Shown: one piece after another, positions 23,611 through 30,253 of the stretch
Position numbering within the stretch: position 1 is the first letter of the stretch
Layout: every line of letters starts with the position of its first letter
From: Patescibacteria group bacterium
GTDB taxonomy: Bacteria; Patescibacteriota; Minisyncoccia; UBA6257; UBA11618
Length of the DNA stretch: 30,253 nt
Assembly: GCA_003539915.1 (NCBI GenBank)
Contig: DPNX01000005.1
Coordinates: 1 to 30,253, forward strand
Reading direction: 5' to 3'
Notes under the pieces: generated by a model
What the model saw: only the letters and a program-made list of their open reading frames with translations
The model's database searches: none
Told to the model about the DNA's origin: nothing
Program-made: the position numbers and the translations under genes

Positions 23611-23904
23611 TCACGCTGACAGACTGTTAAAGTAGTCTACCAAGTGCTGAACTTCTTCGGTGAAATCCTCTACTCTTAAACTGTTTCTGAGCATGATCCA
23701 GACATCATGATTTTCAGTCGGTACCTTAAAGAATCGAAACAAAACCATTTGTCCATCATCCAGGCGACCATTGACGTCTCCAACCCACATCCTTCTGCTC
23801 TCAGAATCGAGATGAAGTGCGAGCTTGTGTTTGCCTACATCCAAAACCAAAGCTTCTCCACCAGGGACCAACGTGATTTGTGTAGACTCCGTTCTAGTTA
23901 GCAT
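23611..23904 (-). CDS. Hypothetical protein, 97 aa
   Basis: I do not recognise this protein. It is rich in short strands (ITLVPGGEALVLDV, KLALHLD, RRMWVGDVNG, MVLFRFFKV, VWIMLRN) and ends in a helix EEVQHLVDYFNSLSA, which suggests a compact beta-sandwich or barrel with a C-terminal helix. It has no signal or membrane segment. GGAG lies about 11 nt and AGG 1 nt before the ATG, so the exact start is less firm. It stops on TGA and has its own terminator. A promoter and a terminator-like hairpin precede it. Confidence 0.6.
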   Translation of the reverse strand: MLTRTESTQITLVPGGEALVLDVGKHKLALHLDSESRRMWVGDVNGRLDDGQMVLFRFFKVPTENHDVWIMLRNSLRVEDFTEEVQHLVDYFNSLSA

Positions 23905-23934
23905 CCTAGACAGATCTCCTTCCTTAAAAAGAAC

Positions 23935-24001
23935 TAAAAAATCTTCACCAACACCGGCGAAGATGTTTTTATATGATAAACCAACAAATTTTAATTGTCA
24001 A
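23935..24001 (-). promoter_or_regulatory. Promoter followed by terminator-like hairpin, upstream of the 97-aa gene
   Basis: TTGACA (24001-23996), 17 nt, TATCAT (23978-23973) on the minus strand, then a 9-bp hairpin (23941-23964) and six T before the SD. The hairpin can end the ftsH-tRNA transcript, act as an attenuator for the 97-aa gene, or both. Confidence 0.5.
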
Positions 24002-24015
24002 GTAAAAAGCAATTG

Positions 24016-24087
24016 TGGGCGCTGAGGGTATCGAACCCCCGACCTACTCGGTGTAAACGAGTCGCTCTACCACTGAGCTAAGCGCCC
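24016..24087 (-). tRNA. tRNA-Val (anticodon TAC)
   Basis: Acceptor GGGCGCT/AGCGCCC, anticodon arm ACTCG/CGAGT around TTTACAC (TAC), T-arm GGGGG/CCCTC, discriminator A, no CCA. It lies 2 nt after tRNA-Ile on the same strand. Confidence 0.96.
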
Positions 24088-24089
24088 TG

Positions 24090-24162
24090 TGGGCCCGCCT
24101 GGATTCGAACCAGGAACCACCAAGGTATAAGCTTGGCGCTCTAACCATTGAGCTACAGGCCC
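24090..24162 (-). tRNA. tRNA-Ile (anticodon TAT)
   Basis: Acceptor GGGCCTG/CGGGCCC with one G-C-neighbouring wobble, anticodon arm CCAAG/CTTGG around CTTATAC (anticodon UAU, reading AUA), T-arm CCTGG/CCAGG, discriminator A. Most bacteria read AUA with a CAU tRNA modified by TilS; a UAU tRNA is uncommon. It lies 12 nt after the ftsH stop. Confidence 0.93.
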
Positions 24163-24174
24163 TTGCGGCATTTA

Positions 24175-26013
24175 TTATACCGCAAGCTTGTTTAATTGGA
24201 AAGGTTCCAATATACCATAAAACTCTTCTTGTTCAAGGACCTCCTTCTGAAGAAGGGCGTCGGTAATAGCTTGAAGAACCTCTTTGCGATCTTCTAAAAC
24301 CTTCTTAGCAGTCTCGTGAGCGTGAGTGATAAAGCTTTTAACCTCAGCATCAATCTTAGCTGCTACATCTTCAGAATAGTTTTTGTCAGATGCTATGTCT
24401 CTGCCTAAGAAAACCATATCATTACCTTCTCCATAGGCGATTGGGCCTAGCTTTTCACTCATACCATATTTGGTAACTAGTTTTCGAGCCAGACTAGAAG
24501 CTTGCTTAAGGTCGTTGGAAGCACCAGTACTCATCTCACCAAAGATTATCTCTTCAGCGGCATAACCACCCATCATAGTAGCTAGGTCGGTTAAGAATTG
24601 AGAACGTGTTTTCAGATTGGTTTCTTCAATAGGAAGTTTCAAAGTATAACCACCAGCAAAACCACGGCTGATTATAGATACTTTATGAACTGGATCAGAG
24701 CCTTCTAAGCTAGCAGCTACTAAAGCATGGCCAGCTTCATGGTAAGCGGTGATCTTACGCTCCTTATCAGTAATAACTCGGCTACGACGCTCCGGACCAA
24801 GTAGTACCTTTTCTACTGATTCAAGAAAGTCTTGTTCGGAAACAACCTTTTTATCATTACGAGCAGCTAGAATAGCAGCTTCATTAACCAAGTTGGCTAG
24901 ATCAGCACCAGAGAAACCCGGTGTTCTAATAGCAATCTTTTTAACATCAATATTTTCTTCTACTGGCTTATCTTGCATGTGAATTTTTAAGATAGCCTGA
25001 CGATCTCTAATATCAGGAAGGTCTAAAACAACCTGTCGATCAAAACGTCCTGGGCGCAAAAGAGCCTTATCAAGAACATCTGGTCGGTTGGTAGCAGCCA
25101 GAACAATAACCTGAGTATCTCTTTCAAAACCATCTAACTCAACTAGGATCTGGTTAAGAGTCTGCTCCCTCTCATCATTACCACCTCCTAGACCAGTACC
25201 ACGCTGACGTCCAATGGCATCAATCTCATCAATAAAGAGGATGGCTGGAGAAGCTTTCTTGGCTGTAGTAAAGGCATCACGAGTTCGAGAGGCACCAACA
25301 CCAACAAACATCTCAACAAACTCTGAAGCAGAGATAGAAAAGAATGGTACGTTACCCTCACCAGCAACAGCTCTAGCTAATAGAGTCTTACCAGTTCCTG
25401 GAGATCCCATTAATAGAACTCCTCGAGGAATCTTAGCTCCCATGTCTAAAAACTTCTTAGGATGCTTTAAGAACTGAACTACCTCTTGCAACTCTTGCTT
25501 AGCCTCTTCTAGACCAGCAACGTCTTTAAAGGTAATCTTGTCTTTCTTTTTAGGGGAAAAGAGGCGAATGTTAGCCTTGCCAAAAGAGAAGGCCTGAGAA
25601 GCTCCTTGTTTAGCATTCTTGAAAACTAACCAGAAGACAAAAAGAATGATCAAGATAGGCAAAAGAGAAGGGATAAGAATTTTGGCCCAGAATTTAAAAC
25701 CAGACTCATCCTTAATCTCTAAAGAAATACCTCCTAGTTGACTTGCTTCAACACCATAGTTCTTTAAGGTCTCACTTAAACCTAAGCCAGCCTCCTTACG
25801 AGTCACAGCTTTTTCACCACCTTTTAATTCAATCTCCAAACTCTCACCAGCGACAATGATCTTAGAGACCTCTTGTTCACTAATTTTAATAACCAGCTCA
25901 TCTAACGTTAGAGGGGTTGGCTTAACAAATGAGCCAGAGACTGCGGAAAAGGCGATCGCAACTACCAAAAGGGTAGCTATTGCCCAAATAATATTCTTAT
26001 ACAACATTTTCAT
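24175..26013 (-). CDS. ftsH: ATP-dependent membrane zinc protease FtsH
   Basis: FtsH is a hexameric AAA+ protease in the cytoplasmic membrane that degrades damaged membrane and short-lived soluble proteins. The 612-aa protein has a first membrane helix (about 8-26), an extracytoplasmic domain (about 30-108), a second helix (about 110-131), Walker A GSPGTGKT at 203-210, Walker B ILFIDEID near 258-265, the second region of homology [20 protein letters not shown] (307-326), and the zinc site HEAGH at 425-429. The length is typical. It is transcribed from a consensus promoter with the -10 only 8 nt before the ATG and is followed by tRNA-Ile and tRNA-Val. Confidence 0.97.
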   Translation of the reverse strand: MKMLYKNIIWAIATLLVVAIAFSAVSGSFVKPTPLTLDELVIKISEQEVSKIIVAGESLEIELKGGEKAVTRKEAGLGLSETLKNYGVEASQLGGISLEIKDESGFKFWAKILIPSLLPILIILFVFWLVFKNAKQGASQAFSFGKANIRLFSPKKKDKITFKDVAGLEEAKQELQEVVQFLKHPKKFLDMGAKIPRGVLLMGSPGTGKTLLARAVAGEGNVPFFSISASEFVEMFVGVGASRTRDAFTTAKKASPAILFIDEIDAIGRQRGTGLGGGNDEREQTLNQILVELDGFERDTQVIVLAATNRPDVLDKALLRPGRFDRQVVLDLPDIRDRQAILKIHMQDKPVEENIDVKKIAIRTPGFSGADLANLVNEAAILAARNDKKVVSEQDFLESVEKVLLGPERRSRVITDKERKITAYHEAGHALVAASLEGSDPVHKVSIISRGFAGGYTLKLPIEETNLKTRSQFLTDLATMMGGYAAEEIIFGEMSTGASNDLKQASSLARKLVTKYGMSEKLGPIAYGEGNDMVFLGRDIASDKNYSEDVAAKIDAEVKSFITHAHETAKKVLEDRKEVLQAITDALLQKEVLEQEEFYGILEPFQLNKLAV

Positions 26014-26021
26014 AGTAATAT

Positions 26022-26050
26022 ATAATAAAATTAAATTAGTATTTAGTCAA
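26022..26050 (-). promoter_or_regulatory. ftsH promoter (leaderless)
   Basis: TTGACT (26050-26045), 17-nt spacer, TATTAT (26027-26022) on the minus strand. The ATG at 26013 is 8 nt beyond the -10. It is divergent from the Xer gene. Confidence 0.75.
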
Positions 26051-26080
26051 CTCCTACCATATATATGATAGACTTATGAT

Positions 26081-26956
26081 ATGACTATTAACCAGTTACT
26101 GCAAGAATATCTGGATTATATAGAGATTGAGCGTGGTCGCTCGCCTAAGACTCGTAATAATTATGAGCAGTATCTTAAAACTTTCTTTGGTTTTGCCAAA
26201 ATAAAAAACCACCAAGATATTACTTTAGATAATATAAAAAAGTTTCGCCTTCACCTGGCTAGAACTAATTTAAAGAAAGTAACTCAAAGTTATTATATTA
26301 TAGCTTTACGTAATTTTCTTAAATATTTAATTAAAAAAGACTATGAAACTATTTCACCAGATAAAGTTGAATTACCAAAGATCCCTCAACGACAAATAGA
26401 AATTATTGACCATGATGACCTAGAAAGGCTAATGAGCGCTCCAGAAGGTAAGGATTTAAAAACACTACGTGACAAAGCTATCCTAGAAACACTCTTTTCT
26501 ACCGGCCTTCGTCTCTCAGAGCTCTGCGCTTTAGATAGGTATATAAATTTAGAGAAAAAAGAGATGACTATAAGAGGAAAAGGGGAGAAGTTACGCCTCG
26601 TCTTCATTTCTAATAAGGCTAAAGAAGCTATAGAAGAGTATTTAGATAAAAGAGGAGATACTTTAGAAGCTCTCTTTATTAGCTTAATGAGGGAAAAGGT
26701 TATTGGCAGGATAACCCCTCGCTCAGTACAGAGATTAATAAACTTTTATGCTCGTAAAGCCGGTATTGTTCAAAAAAAAGTTTCTCCTCATACACTACGT
26801 CACCAATTTGCTACTGATCTTTTAATGAATGGGGCTGATTTAAGAGCGGTTCAAGAAATGCTAGGGCACAGTAATATTTCAACCACTCAAGTTTATACTC
26901 ATATAACTAATAGGCAGTTAAAAGAGATCCATAGAACCTTCCACGATAAGAAATAA
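26081..26956 (+). CDS. xerC: Xer-type tyrosine recombinase
   Basis: The enzyme resolves chromosome dimers at dif, or acts on integrated elements. The 291-aa protein has the N-terminal SAM-like core-binding domain (about 1-90) and a catalytic domain with the full set R144 (TGLRLSEL), K167 (RGKGEK), H237 and R240 (HTLRHQF), H263 (LGHSN) and nucleophile Y272 (TQVYTH). Size and motifs match XerC/XerD, and CPR genomes often carry a single Xer, so the symbol is a family label. A TATGAT lies 11 nt before the ATG; no SD is seen. It is convergent with tRNA-Leu(TAG). Confidence 0.92.
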   Translation: MTINQLLQEYLDYIEIERGRSPKTRNNYEQYLKTFFGFAKIKNHQDITLDNIKKFRLHLARTNLKKVTQSYYIIALRNFLKYLIKKDYETISPDKVELPKIPQRQIEIIDHDDLERLMSAPEGKDLKTLRDKAILETLFSTGLRLSELCALDRYINLEKKEMTIRGKGEKLRLVFISNKAKEAIEEYLDKRGDTLEALFISLMREKVIGRITPRSVQRLINFYARKAGIVQKKVSPHTLRHQFATDLLMNGADLRAVQEMLGHSNISTTQVYTHITNRQLKEIHRTFHDKK

Positions 26957-26967
26957 TTATATTATTG

Positions 26968-27051
26968 TGGGCGAGGGGAGACTCGAACTCCCACGAGCGT
27001 AAGCTCAATAGGTCCTAAACCTATCGCGTCTACCAATTCCGCCACTCGCCC
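26968..27051 (-). tRNA. tRNA-Leu (anticodon TAG)
   Basis: An 84-nt class II tRNA with acceptor GGGCGAG/CTCGCCC, anticodon arm ATAGG/CCTAT around TTTAGGA (TAG), long variable arm, T-arm GGGAG/CTCCC, discriminator A, no CCA. Its D-arm contains TGGTAGAC, the half-site found around 21.4-22.1 kb. Confidence 0.96.
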
Positions 27052-27080
27052 TTTACGAACTCCTTTTTTTATAATATAAT
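27052..27080 (+). promoter_or_regulatory. Promoter of the 40-aa/SPFH operon
   Basis: TTTACG (27052-27057), 17-nt spacer, TATAAT (27075-27080). A minus-strand TTGTCA, 16 nt, TATTAT promoter for tRNA-Leu overlaps it, so the two are face to face. Confidence 0.55.
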
Positions 27081-27125
27081 ATCACAAAACAGAACTTTGA
27101 CAAGTACTTAATTAGGAGAATTCCT

Positions 27126-27248
27126 ATGGTCAAACATAGCCCTCACGGAAAAGAGCAGAGCTGGGAGAGAGCTATCAGAAAAAAGAAGCGTAAAGAAAAA
27201 CGGAAACGGAAACGAATAGCAAAAAAACTCAATAAGAAAGGGGTTTGA
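27126..27248 (+). CDS. Highly basic 40-aa protein
   Basis: The function is unknown. The 40 residues are about half Lys and Arg, dense at 18-31 (RKKKRKEKRKRKR) and 34-38, with a short polar start MVKHSPHGKEQSWER. This composition suggests binding to nucleic acid or to an anionic membrane. TAGGAG lies just upstream, inside an AGGAGAATTCCT palindrome. The TGA stop is followed after 1 nt by the ATG of the SPFH gene, so the two are likely translationally coupled, and the small ORF may act mainly as a leader controlling it. Confidence 0.65.
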   Translation: MVKHSPHGKEQSWERAIRKKKRKEKRKRKRIAKKLNKKGV

Positions 27249-27249
27249 A

Positions 27250-28320
27250 ATGAATGACATAAAAAATCGTTATCGGTTGAGGACTTGGTTGTTGGACAAT
27301 CTTTTTAAAGTCGGGCTAGTCAGCATCTTAACTGCGTTACTTGTAGTAACAGGCTATCTCTATCCCTCTTTAATACCTTTTGTAGCATCAATTCTACTAA
27401 CACTCTTTATCATCAAAGCATCAATTGTCAGAGTGCCTTCTATTCATTTTGGTGAGTATAGGGTCTTTGATGAAAGAACTGGTGATACTGTTGGGGAAGG
27501 ACTTCATTGGTGTTGGTTGTGGCAACGCATCCATCTTCATGATGCTTCTGTAAAGAGTATTGAAGTCAAAGAAAGTTTTACTACTTTCGATGAAGTGGAA
27601 GCTAAACTCAAGGGAACTGTTCAGTATAGGGTCGATGATAATAATGCTGCTAAGTTTGCAGATTTTTCTGAAGACACTATCAAGAAAGGTTTGAGTGATT
27701 TGGTTAGTAGTGAGCTTGGTATTATCGCTGGTCTACATGAATATAAATCATTCATTGAAGACCGTGAGACTATTCAGCTCATTATCGACTGCATCCTGTG
27801 CCTTAAAAAAGTTCCTCATCATGATTTTGATGAAGTAAGAGAAAGTAAAGCTCTTGATGAGCTAACTTTTAAAGACTTGTTAACAAGTGAAGGGATCGAA
27901 TCTACTGGTAAGAGTATTAGACCCAAAGGCAGAATAAAATTCTACAATCTCTTCTCTGAGGAGATAAAAGCTCTTCTCAAAGAAGAGCTTTCCAATAGAA
28001 ATAAAAATTCTGCGGTTGAAAGTAAATACGCTATCGACATTGATCACTTTGCTTTAGCCGATGTTGGATGGACCGATGAGTTCAAAAAGGCTATGGAAGA
28101 GAGAAAGAAAGCGGAGGCCAAGGTTAGGGCAGCTGAACAAACTCTTGATCTGATTGAAAAGATAGGAAGTCTTTCTGACATCCCTTCGACAACAGCTCTT
28201 CATGCGGCTATGGCGATAACTAACAATACTAGTCATCAAACGATAGCGGTTGAAGGAGAGTCTGGTGGAGTGATGCCTATCATCAGAACAAATCCTGCTG
28301 CAGCTGATGACTCTGATTGA
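27250..28320 (+). CDS. SPFH/Band 7 domain membrane protein
   Basis: SPFH proteins (stomatin, flotillin, HflK/C) form large cages on membranes and often regulate proteases such as FtsH. The 356-aa protein has two hydrophobic stretches (about 21-36 and 40-57), then an SPFH-like region from about residue 60 (VPSIHFGEYRVFDE, GEGLHWCW, VKGTVQYRV-type strands) to about 280, an Ala/Glu/Lys coiled coil (about 281-305) and a low-complexity tail. The assignment rests on the arrangement and the GxGLHWxW segment; sequence match is moderate. It stops on TGA, which is part of the next gene's TTGACA box. It forms a unit with the 40-aa gene and the 169-aa gene. Confidence 0.75.
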   Translation: MNDIKNRYRLRTWLLDNLFKVGLVSILTALLVVTGYLYPSLIPFVASILLTLFIIKASIVRVPSIHFGEYRVFDERTGDTVGEGLHWCWLWQRIHLHDASVKSIEVKESFTTFDEVEAKLKGTVQYRVDDNNAAKFADFSEDTIKKGLSDLVSSELGIIAGLHEYKSFIEDRETIQLIIDCILCLKKVPHHDFDEVRESKALDELTFKDLLTSEGIESTGKSIRPKGRIKFYNLFSEEIKALLKEELSNRNKNSAVESKYAIDIDHFALADVGWTDEFKKAMEERKKAEAKVRAAEQTLDLIEKIGSLSDIPSTTALHAAMAITNNTSHQTIAVEGESGGVMPIIRTNPAAADDSD

Positions 28321-28345
28321 CAAATATGGCAAAGTATGCTATATT
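28317..28345 (+). promoter_or_regulatory. Promoter of the 169-aa gene, nested before the terminator
   Basis: TTGACA (28317-28322, overlapping the SPFH TGA stop), 17 nt, TATATT (28340-28345). The expected start point, about 28352, falls in the left arm of the following hairpin. Confidence 0.65.
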
Positions 28346-28380
28346 AAGGACAGTAACTTAATAGTTCTGTCCTTTTTTTT
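28346..28380 (+). terminator. Terminator of the SPFH gene
   Basis: AAGGACAG (28346-28353) pairs with CTGTCCTT (28367-28374), then T-run to 28380. The SD AAAGGAGG of the next gene follows at once. Confidence 0.85.
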
Positions 28381-28398
28381 ATCAGAAAGGAGGCTCTC

Positions 28399-28908
28399 AT
28401 GGCCGAAGATAAAGATAAAAAGGATACTGTTGTTGGTGGATTTTCTACCGGTTGGATTAAGACTTTTCTTGTTATCACAGCTGTGATAATCACCAATTAT
28501 GTCTATGACTATGTGGGGGCATCTTCTAGCTTAGCTGAGTTAGAAGAAGGTCAAGCTCAAATAGCAGCAACCAGCTCTTCAGCTTCGGATCAATTAAATG
28601 ATCAGAAAGCGGAAGAGAAGATGATCTGGATTGGATCAGAGAATCAACCAACCTCTACCAGAGTAACGTTGAGTCCTGATGAATGGTCGGATAGAATTGA
28701 GTTTCTACCCGGTGCCCATAATGAAGCTTGGATCATTCCTCCTACTGGAGGAATGGTGGAGATTCAAAATGATGACTACCAGACTCTTCAGTTGCGATGG
28801 GAAGATATTCAACATGGCAATGATGTTGAACTTGGTAGTCTTCTCTCTTTCCGCTTACGAGGAAAGGGCGTGGCAACTGTTCAAACAAGACCAATGCGAC
28901 AATGGTAA
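28399..28908 (+). CDS. Hypothetical single-pass membrane protein, 169 aa
   Basis: I do not recognise this protein. It has a charged start (MAEDKDKKD), one membrane helix (about 19-36), a low-complexity Ser/Ala/Glu/Gln linker (about 41-72) and a beta-rich domain (about 73-169) with SPDEWSDRIEFLPGAHNEAWIIPPTGG, WEDIQ and FRLRGKGVATVQTR. The fold is likely a small soluble domain held at the membrane, outside if the start is cytoplasmic. The start is set by AAAGGAGG 6 nt upstream. The position next to the SPFH gene suggests a joint role, but the sequence does not show one. Confidence 0.65.
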   Translation: MAEDKDKKDTVVGGFSTGWIKTFLVITAVIITNYVYDYVGASSSLAELEEGQAQIAATSSSASDQLNDQKAEEKMIWIGSENQPTSTRVTLSPDEWSDRIEFLPGAHNEAWIIPPTGGMVEIQNDDYQTLQLRWEDIQHGNDVELGSLLSFRLRGKGVATVQTRPMRQW

Positions 28909-28912
28909 AGGC

Positions 28913-28946
28913 AAAGCCCCTGCTAATTAATAGCAGGGGCTTTTTT
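28913..28946 (+). terminator. Terminator of the 169-aa gene
   Basis: AAAGCCCCTGCT/AGCAGGGGCTTT 12-bp stem (28913-28924, 28932-28943), 7-nt loop, T-run. It also lies after the minus-strand pilin gene. Confidence 0.92.
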
Positions 28947-28969
28947 ATACTACGTTAAAGAAGTTTTTA

Positions 28970-29323
28970 TTAACTTTGCGGTACTTGTAGAAGTTGCTTG
29001 ATAATAGGAGTTACAGAATTAGCTAGCAACACAACAGCAATACCTATTATTGCATAAAGTAAAGCCTTTTTAGCTGTTCCGACTTTACCCTCATCTCCTG
29101 CGGAGGTGATGTAAAGAAAGGCTGCATACAATATCAATATAATAGCTATAACTAAAACAATGTTTTGGATCCAGCCTATGGATGTCTCCAGTAATGACTG
29201 AACACCTTCAAAAGTTCTAATAGGAGATTGTTGCTGCCCAGACTGACCTGGTTGGAATTGACCAAGCGCCAACAAAGGCAAAGAGGTTGTGGCAATAATA
29301 GACCACTTCATTAATTTATTCAT
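28970..29323 (-). CDS. VirB2/TrbC-like pilin, copy 3
   Basis: Small two-helix proteins of this type are the major pilins or channel parts of type IV secretion-like systems. The 117-aa protein has a signal-peptide-like start (residues 1-20, MNKLMKWSIIATTSLPLLALG), a Gln/Gly/Pro linker, helix one (about 51-72), the conserved SAGDEGKVGTAKK turn (74-86) and helix two (about 87-103). This turn matches SGGSPDKVTKARQ and AGGSPDRLSTGKK in the two genes upstream, so the three are paralogues. It is the last gene of the run within this window, on the minus strand. Confidence 0.72.
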   Translation of the reverse strand: MNKLMKWSIIATTSLPLLALGQFQPGQSGQQQSPIRTFEGVQSLLETSIGWIQNIVLVIAIILILYAAFLYITSAGDEGKVGTAKKALLYAIIGIAVVLLANSVTPIIKQLLQVPQS

Positions 29324-29404
29324 TAATTTAATACGATAAGAGTTTCTTGACGACCTTTCATTCTTATTTTAACTGATTAATATTTTTCAACAATTATAGT
29401 ACTG

Positions 29405-29818
29405 TTAATAACTGGTTAATAATAACTGCTGAATAATAGCAGTAATTCCACTTGCTAAAAGCAGAATACCATAACCAGCAACAGCCCATAAGATAGTTTG
29501 ACGAGCTTTAGTTACTTTATCTGGACTACCGCCAGAAACTATAAATTGATAACCGGCCCAAAGAATCATAATTACTACCACTGGGGTAGCCAGAATGACC
29601 AAGCCGTTGATTACCCTACCTAAAACTTCCTGAAAATTACCATAATTTCCGAGAGGACTATCAAACCTTATATCACCACTACCACGACCACCACTAGGCT
29701 GAGTAACACGAAAACCACCAGGCTGAACAACACTACCACCTTCATTCATCATCATCATATTATGATTTCTAGCAAAAGCTGTCTGAACTTGAATAAGTTT
29801 TAGTAAGATTCCTTCCAT
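29405..29818 (-). CDS. VirB2/TrbC-like pilin, copy 2
   Basis: Same family as its neighbours. The 137-aa protein has an N-terminal region with a run of four Met (21-24) and a Gly-rich linker (about 27-50), helix one (about 70-94), the SGGSPDKVTKARQ turn (95-107) and helix two (about 108-126). No clear signal peptide is seen. A TATAAT lies 7 nt before the ATG at 29818, which supports this start and a leaderless message. Compared with the other two copies, the Gly-rich spacer is the main difference. Confidence 0.72.
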   Translation of the reverse strand: MEGILLKLIQVQTAFARNHNMMMMNEGGSVVQPGGFRVTQPSGGRGSGDIRFDSPLGNYGNFQEVLGRVINGLVILATPVVVIMILWAGYQFIVSGGSPDKVTKARQTILWAVAGYGILLLASGITAIIQQLLLTSY

Positions 29819-29825
29819 TGCATTG

Positions 29826-29831
29826 ATTATA
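29826..29831 (-). promoter_or_regulatory. -10 box of pilin copy 2 (leaderless)
   Basis: TATAAT on the minus strand, 7 nt before the ATG. No good -35 box is seen. Confidence 0.45.
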
Positions 29832-29864
29832 ACAGATTAATTTAATAAATACCTGTTTTTTATT

Positions 29865-30236
29865 TTATTTCAGTTGAGTGCAGCGAATAGCATTCCAGGG
29901 CATAGGACTGCCATAGAACTTATTACTGCCAGTAATGACAAGAAAGACTGTGCTCACTATGATCCATGCTCCTAGTACGATAGCTAGGCCTGTAACAGCG
30001 GCTTGAATAACTTTTTTACCAGTAGACAGTCTATCAGGAGACCCGCCGGCTGTAATGATAAGGAAGGCTCCCCAGATAATAAGCAGGGTTGCTAGAAAAG
30101 GAGCTAGCCCAGCCATAAACTTAACTATGTTATCAAGTAGTCTAATTAGATCGCAAAAAGTACATAGTCTTTCTAAATTGTTAGGAAATAGTCTTCCTGT
30201 GCACTGAGGAACTATTTGTGAGAAAAATTGAGGCAT
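29865..30236 (-). CDS. VirB2/TrbC-like pilin, copy 1
   Basis: The 123-aa protein has an N-terminal amphipathic region with cysteines C12, C25 and C28, a hydrophobic helix (about 41-62), the AGGSPDRLSTGKK turn (63-75), helix two (about 76-100), and a C-terminal tail with C119. The cysteines set it apart from the other copies and could form disulfides on the outside. The start is close to the window edge, so upstream genes of the same system (VirB4/VirB6-like genes are common neighbours in CPR) cannot be seen. No SD is visible. Confidence 0.7.
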   Translation of the reverse strand: MPQFFSQIVPQCTGRLFPNNLERLCTFCDLIRLLDNIVKFMAGLAPFLATLLIIWGAFLIITAGGSPDRLSTGKKVIQAAVTGLAIVLGAWIIVSTVFLVITGSNKFYGSPMPWNAIRCTQLK

Positions 30237-30253
30237 TTAAAATTAGCGACGAG

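Noticed and set aside
23635..23642. GTCTACCA inside the 97-aa gene
   Set aside because: A single copy within coding sequence, at the rate expected by chance; not linked to the repeat cluster.

Overview
The window looks like a chromosomal segment of a Patescibacteria (Candidate Phyla Radiation) bacterium, probably of the Parcubacteria side. The reasons are very tight gene packing, AT-rich DNA, tRNA genes without encoded CCA, several leaderless promoters with the -10 box 6-8 nt before the ATG, tandem VirB2/TrbC-like pilin genes, and a core set that is short compared with model bacteria. TGG encodes Trp, a tRNA-Trp(CCA) is present, and long conserved genes contain no in-frame TGA, so the standard bacterial code applies.

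Layout. 1-2.4 kb: acylphosphatase-like gene, a methyltransferase broken by one TGA, and htpX. 2.4-5.8 kb: argS, ddl, a two-helix membrane protein, tRNA-Arg, a small proline-rich membrane protein, tRNA-Gly. 5.8-6.8 kb: a methyltransferase bracketed by a 15-bp copy of the tRNA-Gly 3' end, which resembles an integration scar. 6.8-13.2 kb: a minus-strand operon nusA-hppA-tig-clpP-tyrS-small ORF, with genes separated by 1-12 nt and a strong promoter. 13.3-17.4 kb: Nudix gene, rel (ppGpp), parB/parA, tRNA-Leu. 17.4-20.9 kb: an orphan substrate-binding protein, rpmG-tRNA-Trp, tRNA-Thr-murC-tRNA-Thr, and a DksA/TraR-like gene. 21-24 kb: accessory region. 24-27 kb: ftsH-tRNA-Ile-tRNA-Val, a Xer recombinase and tRNA-Leu. 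27-29 kb: a basic 40-aa protein, an SPFH protein and a membrane-anchored protein. 29-30.2 kb: three VirB2-like pilin genes, running off the window edge.

The most unusual locus is 21.39-22.14 kb. A single-motif LAGLIDADG-family protein, whose motif has lost the usual catalytic acid, sits between perfect 24-bp inverted repeats. Each repeat contains a palindrome built on the half-site GTCTACCA. A cluster of three direct and one inverted copy of the same half-site lies 180 bp downstream, after an RNA-like nested hairpin. Just upstream is a parS-like palindrome with one extra central base, covering the -35 region of the gene. This could be a self-regulating DNA-binding element, or a relic or variant of a homing endonuclease.

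Two gene classes can be seen. The core genes use leaderless or SD-poor starts and almost never stop on TGA. Seven accessory genes (Nudix, 109-aa, M16 peptidase, 97-aa, 40-aa, SPFH, 169-aa) mostly have clear AGGAG-type sites and often their own terminators, and four of the seven stop on TGA. They look like later arrivals or a separately regulated set.
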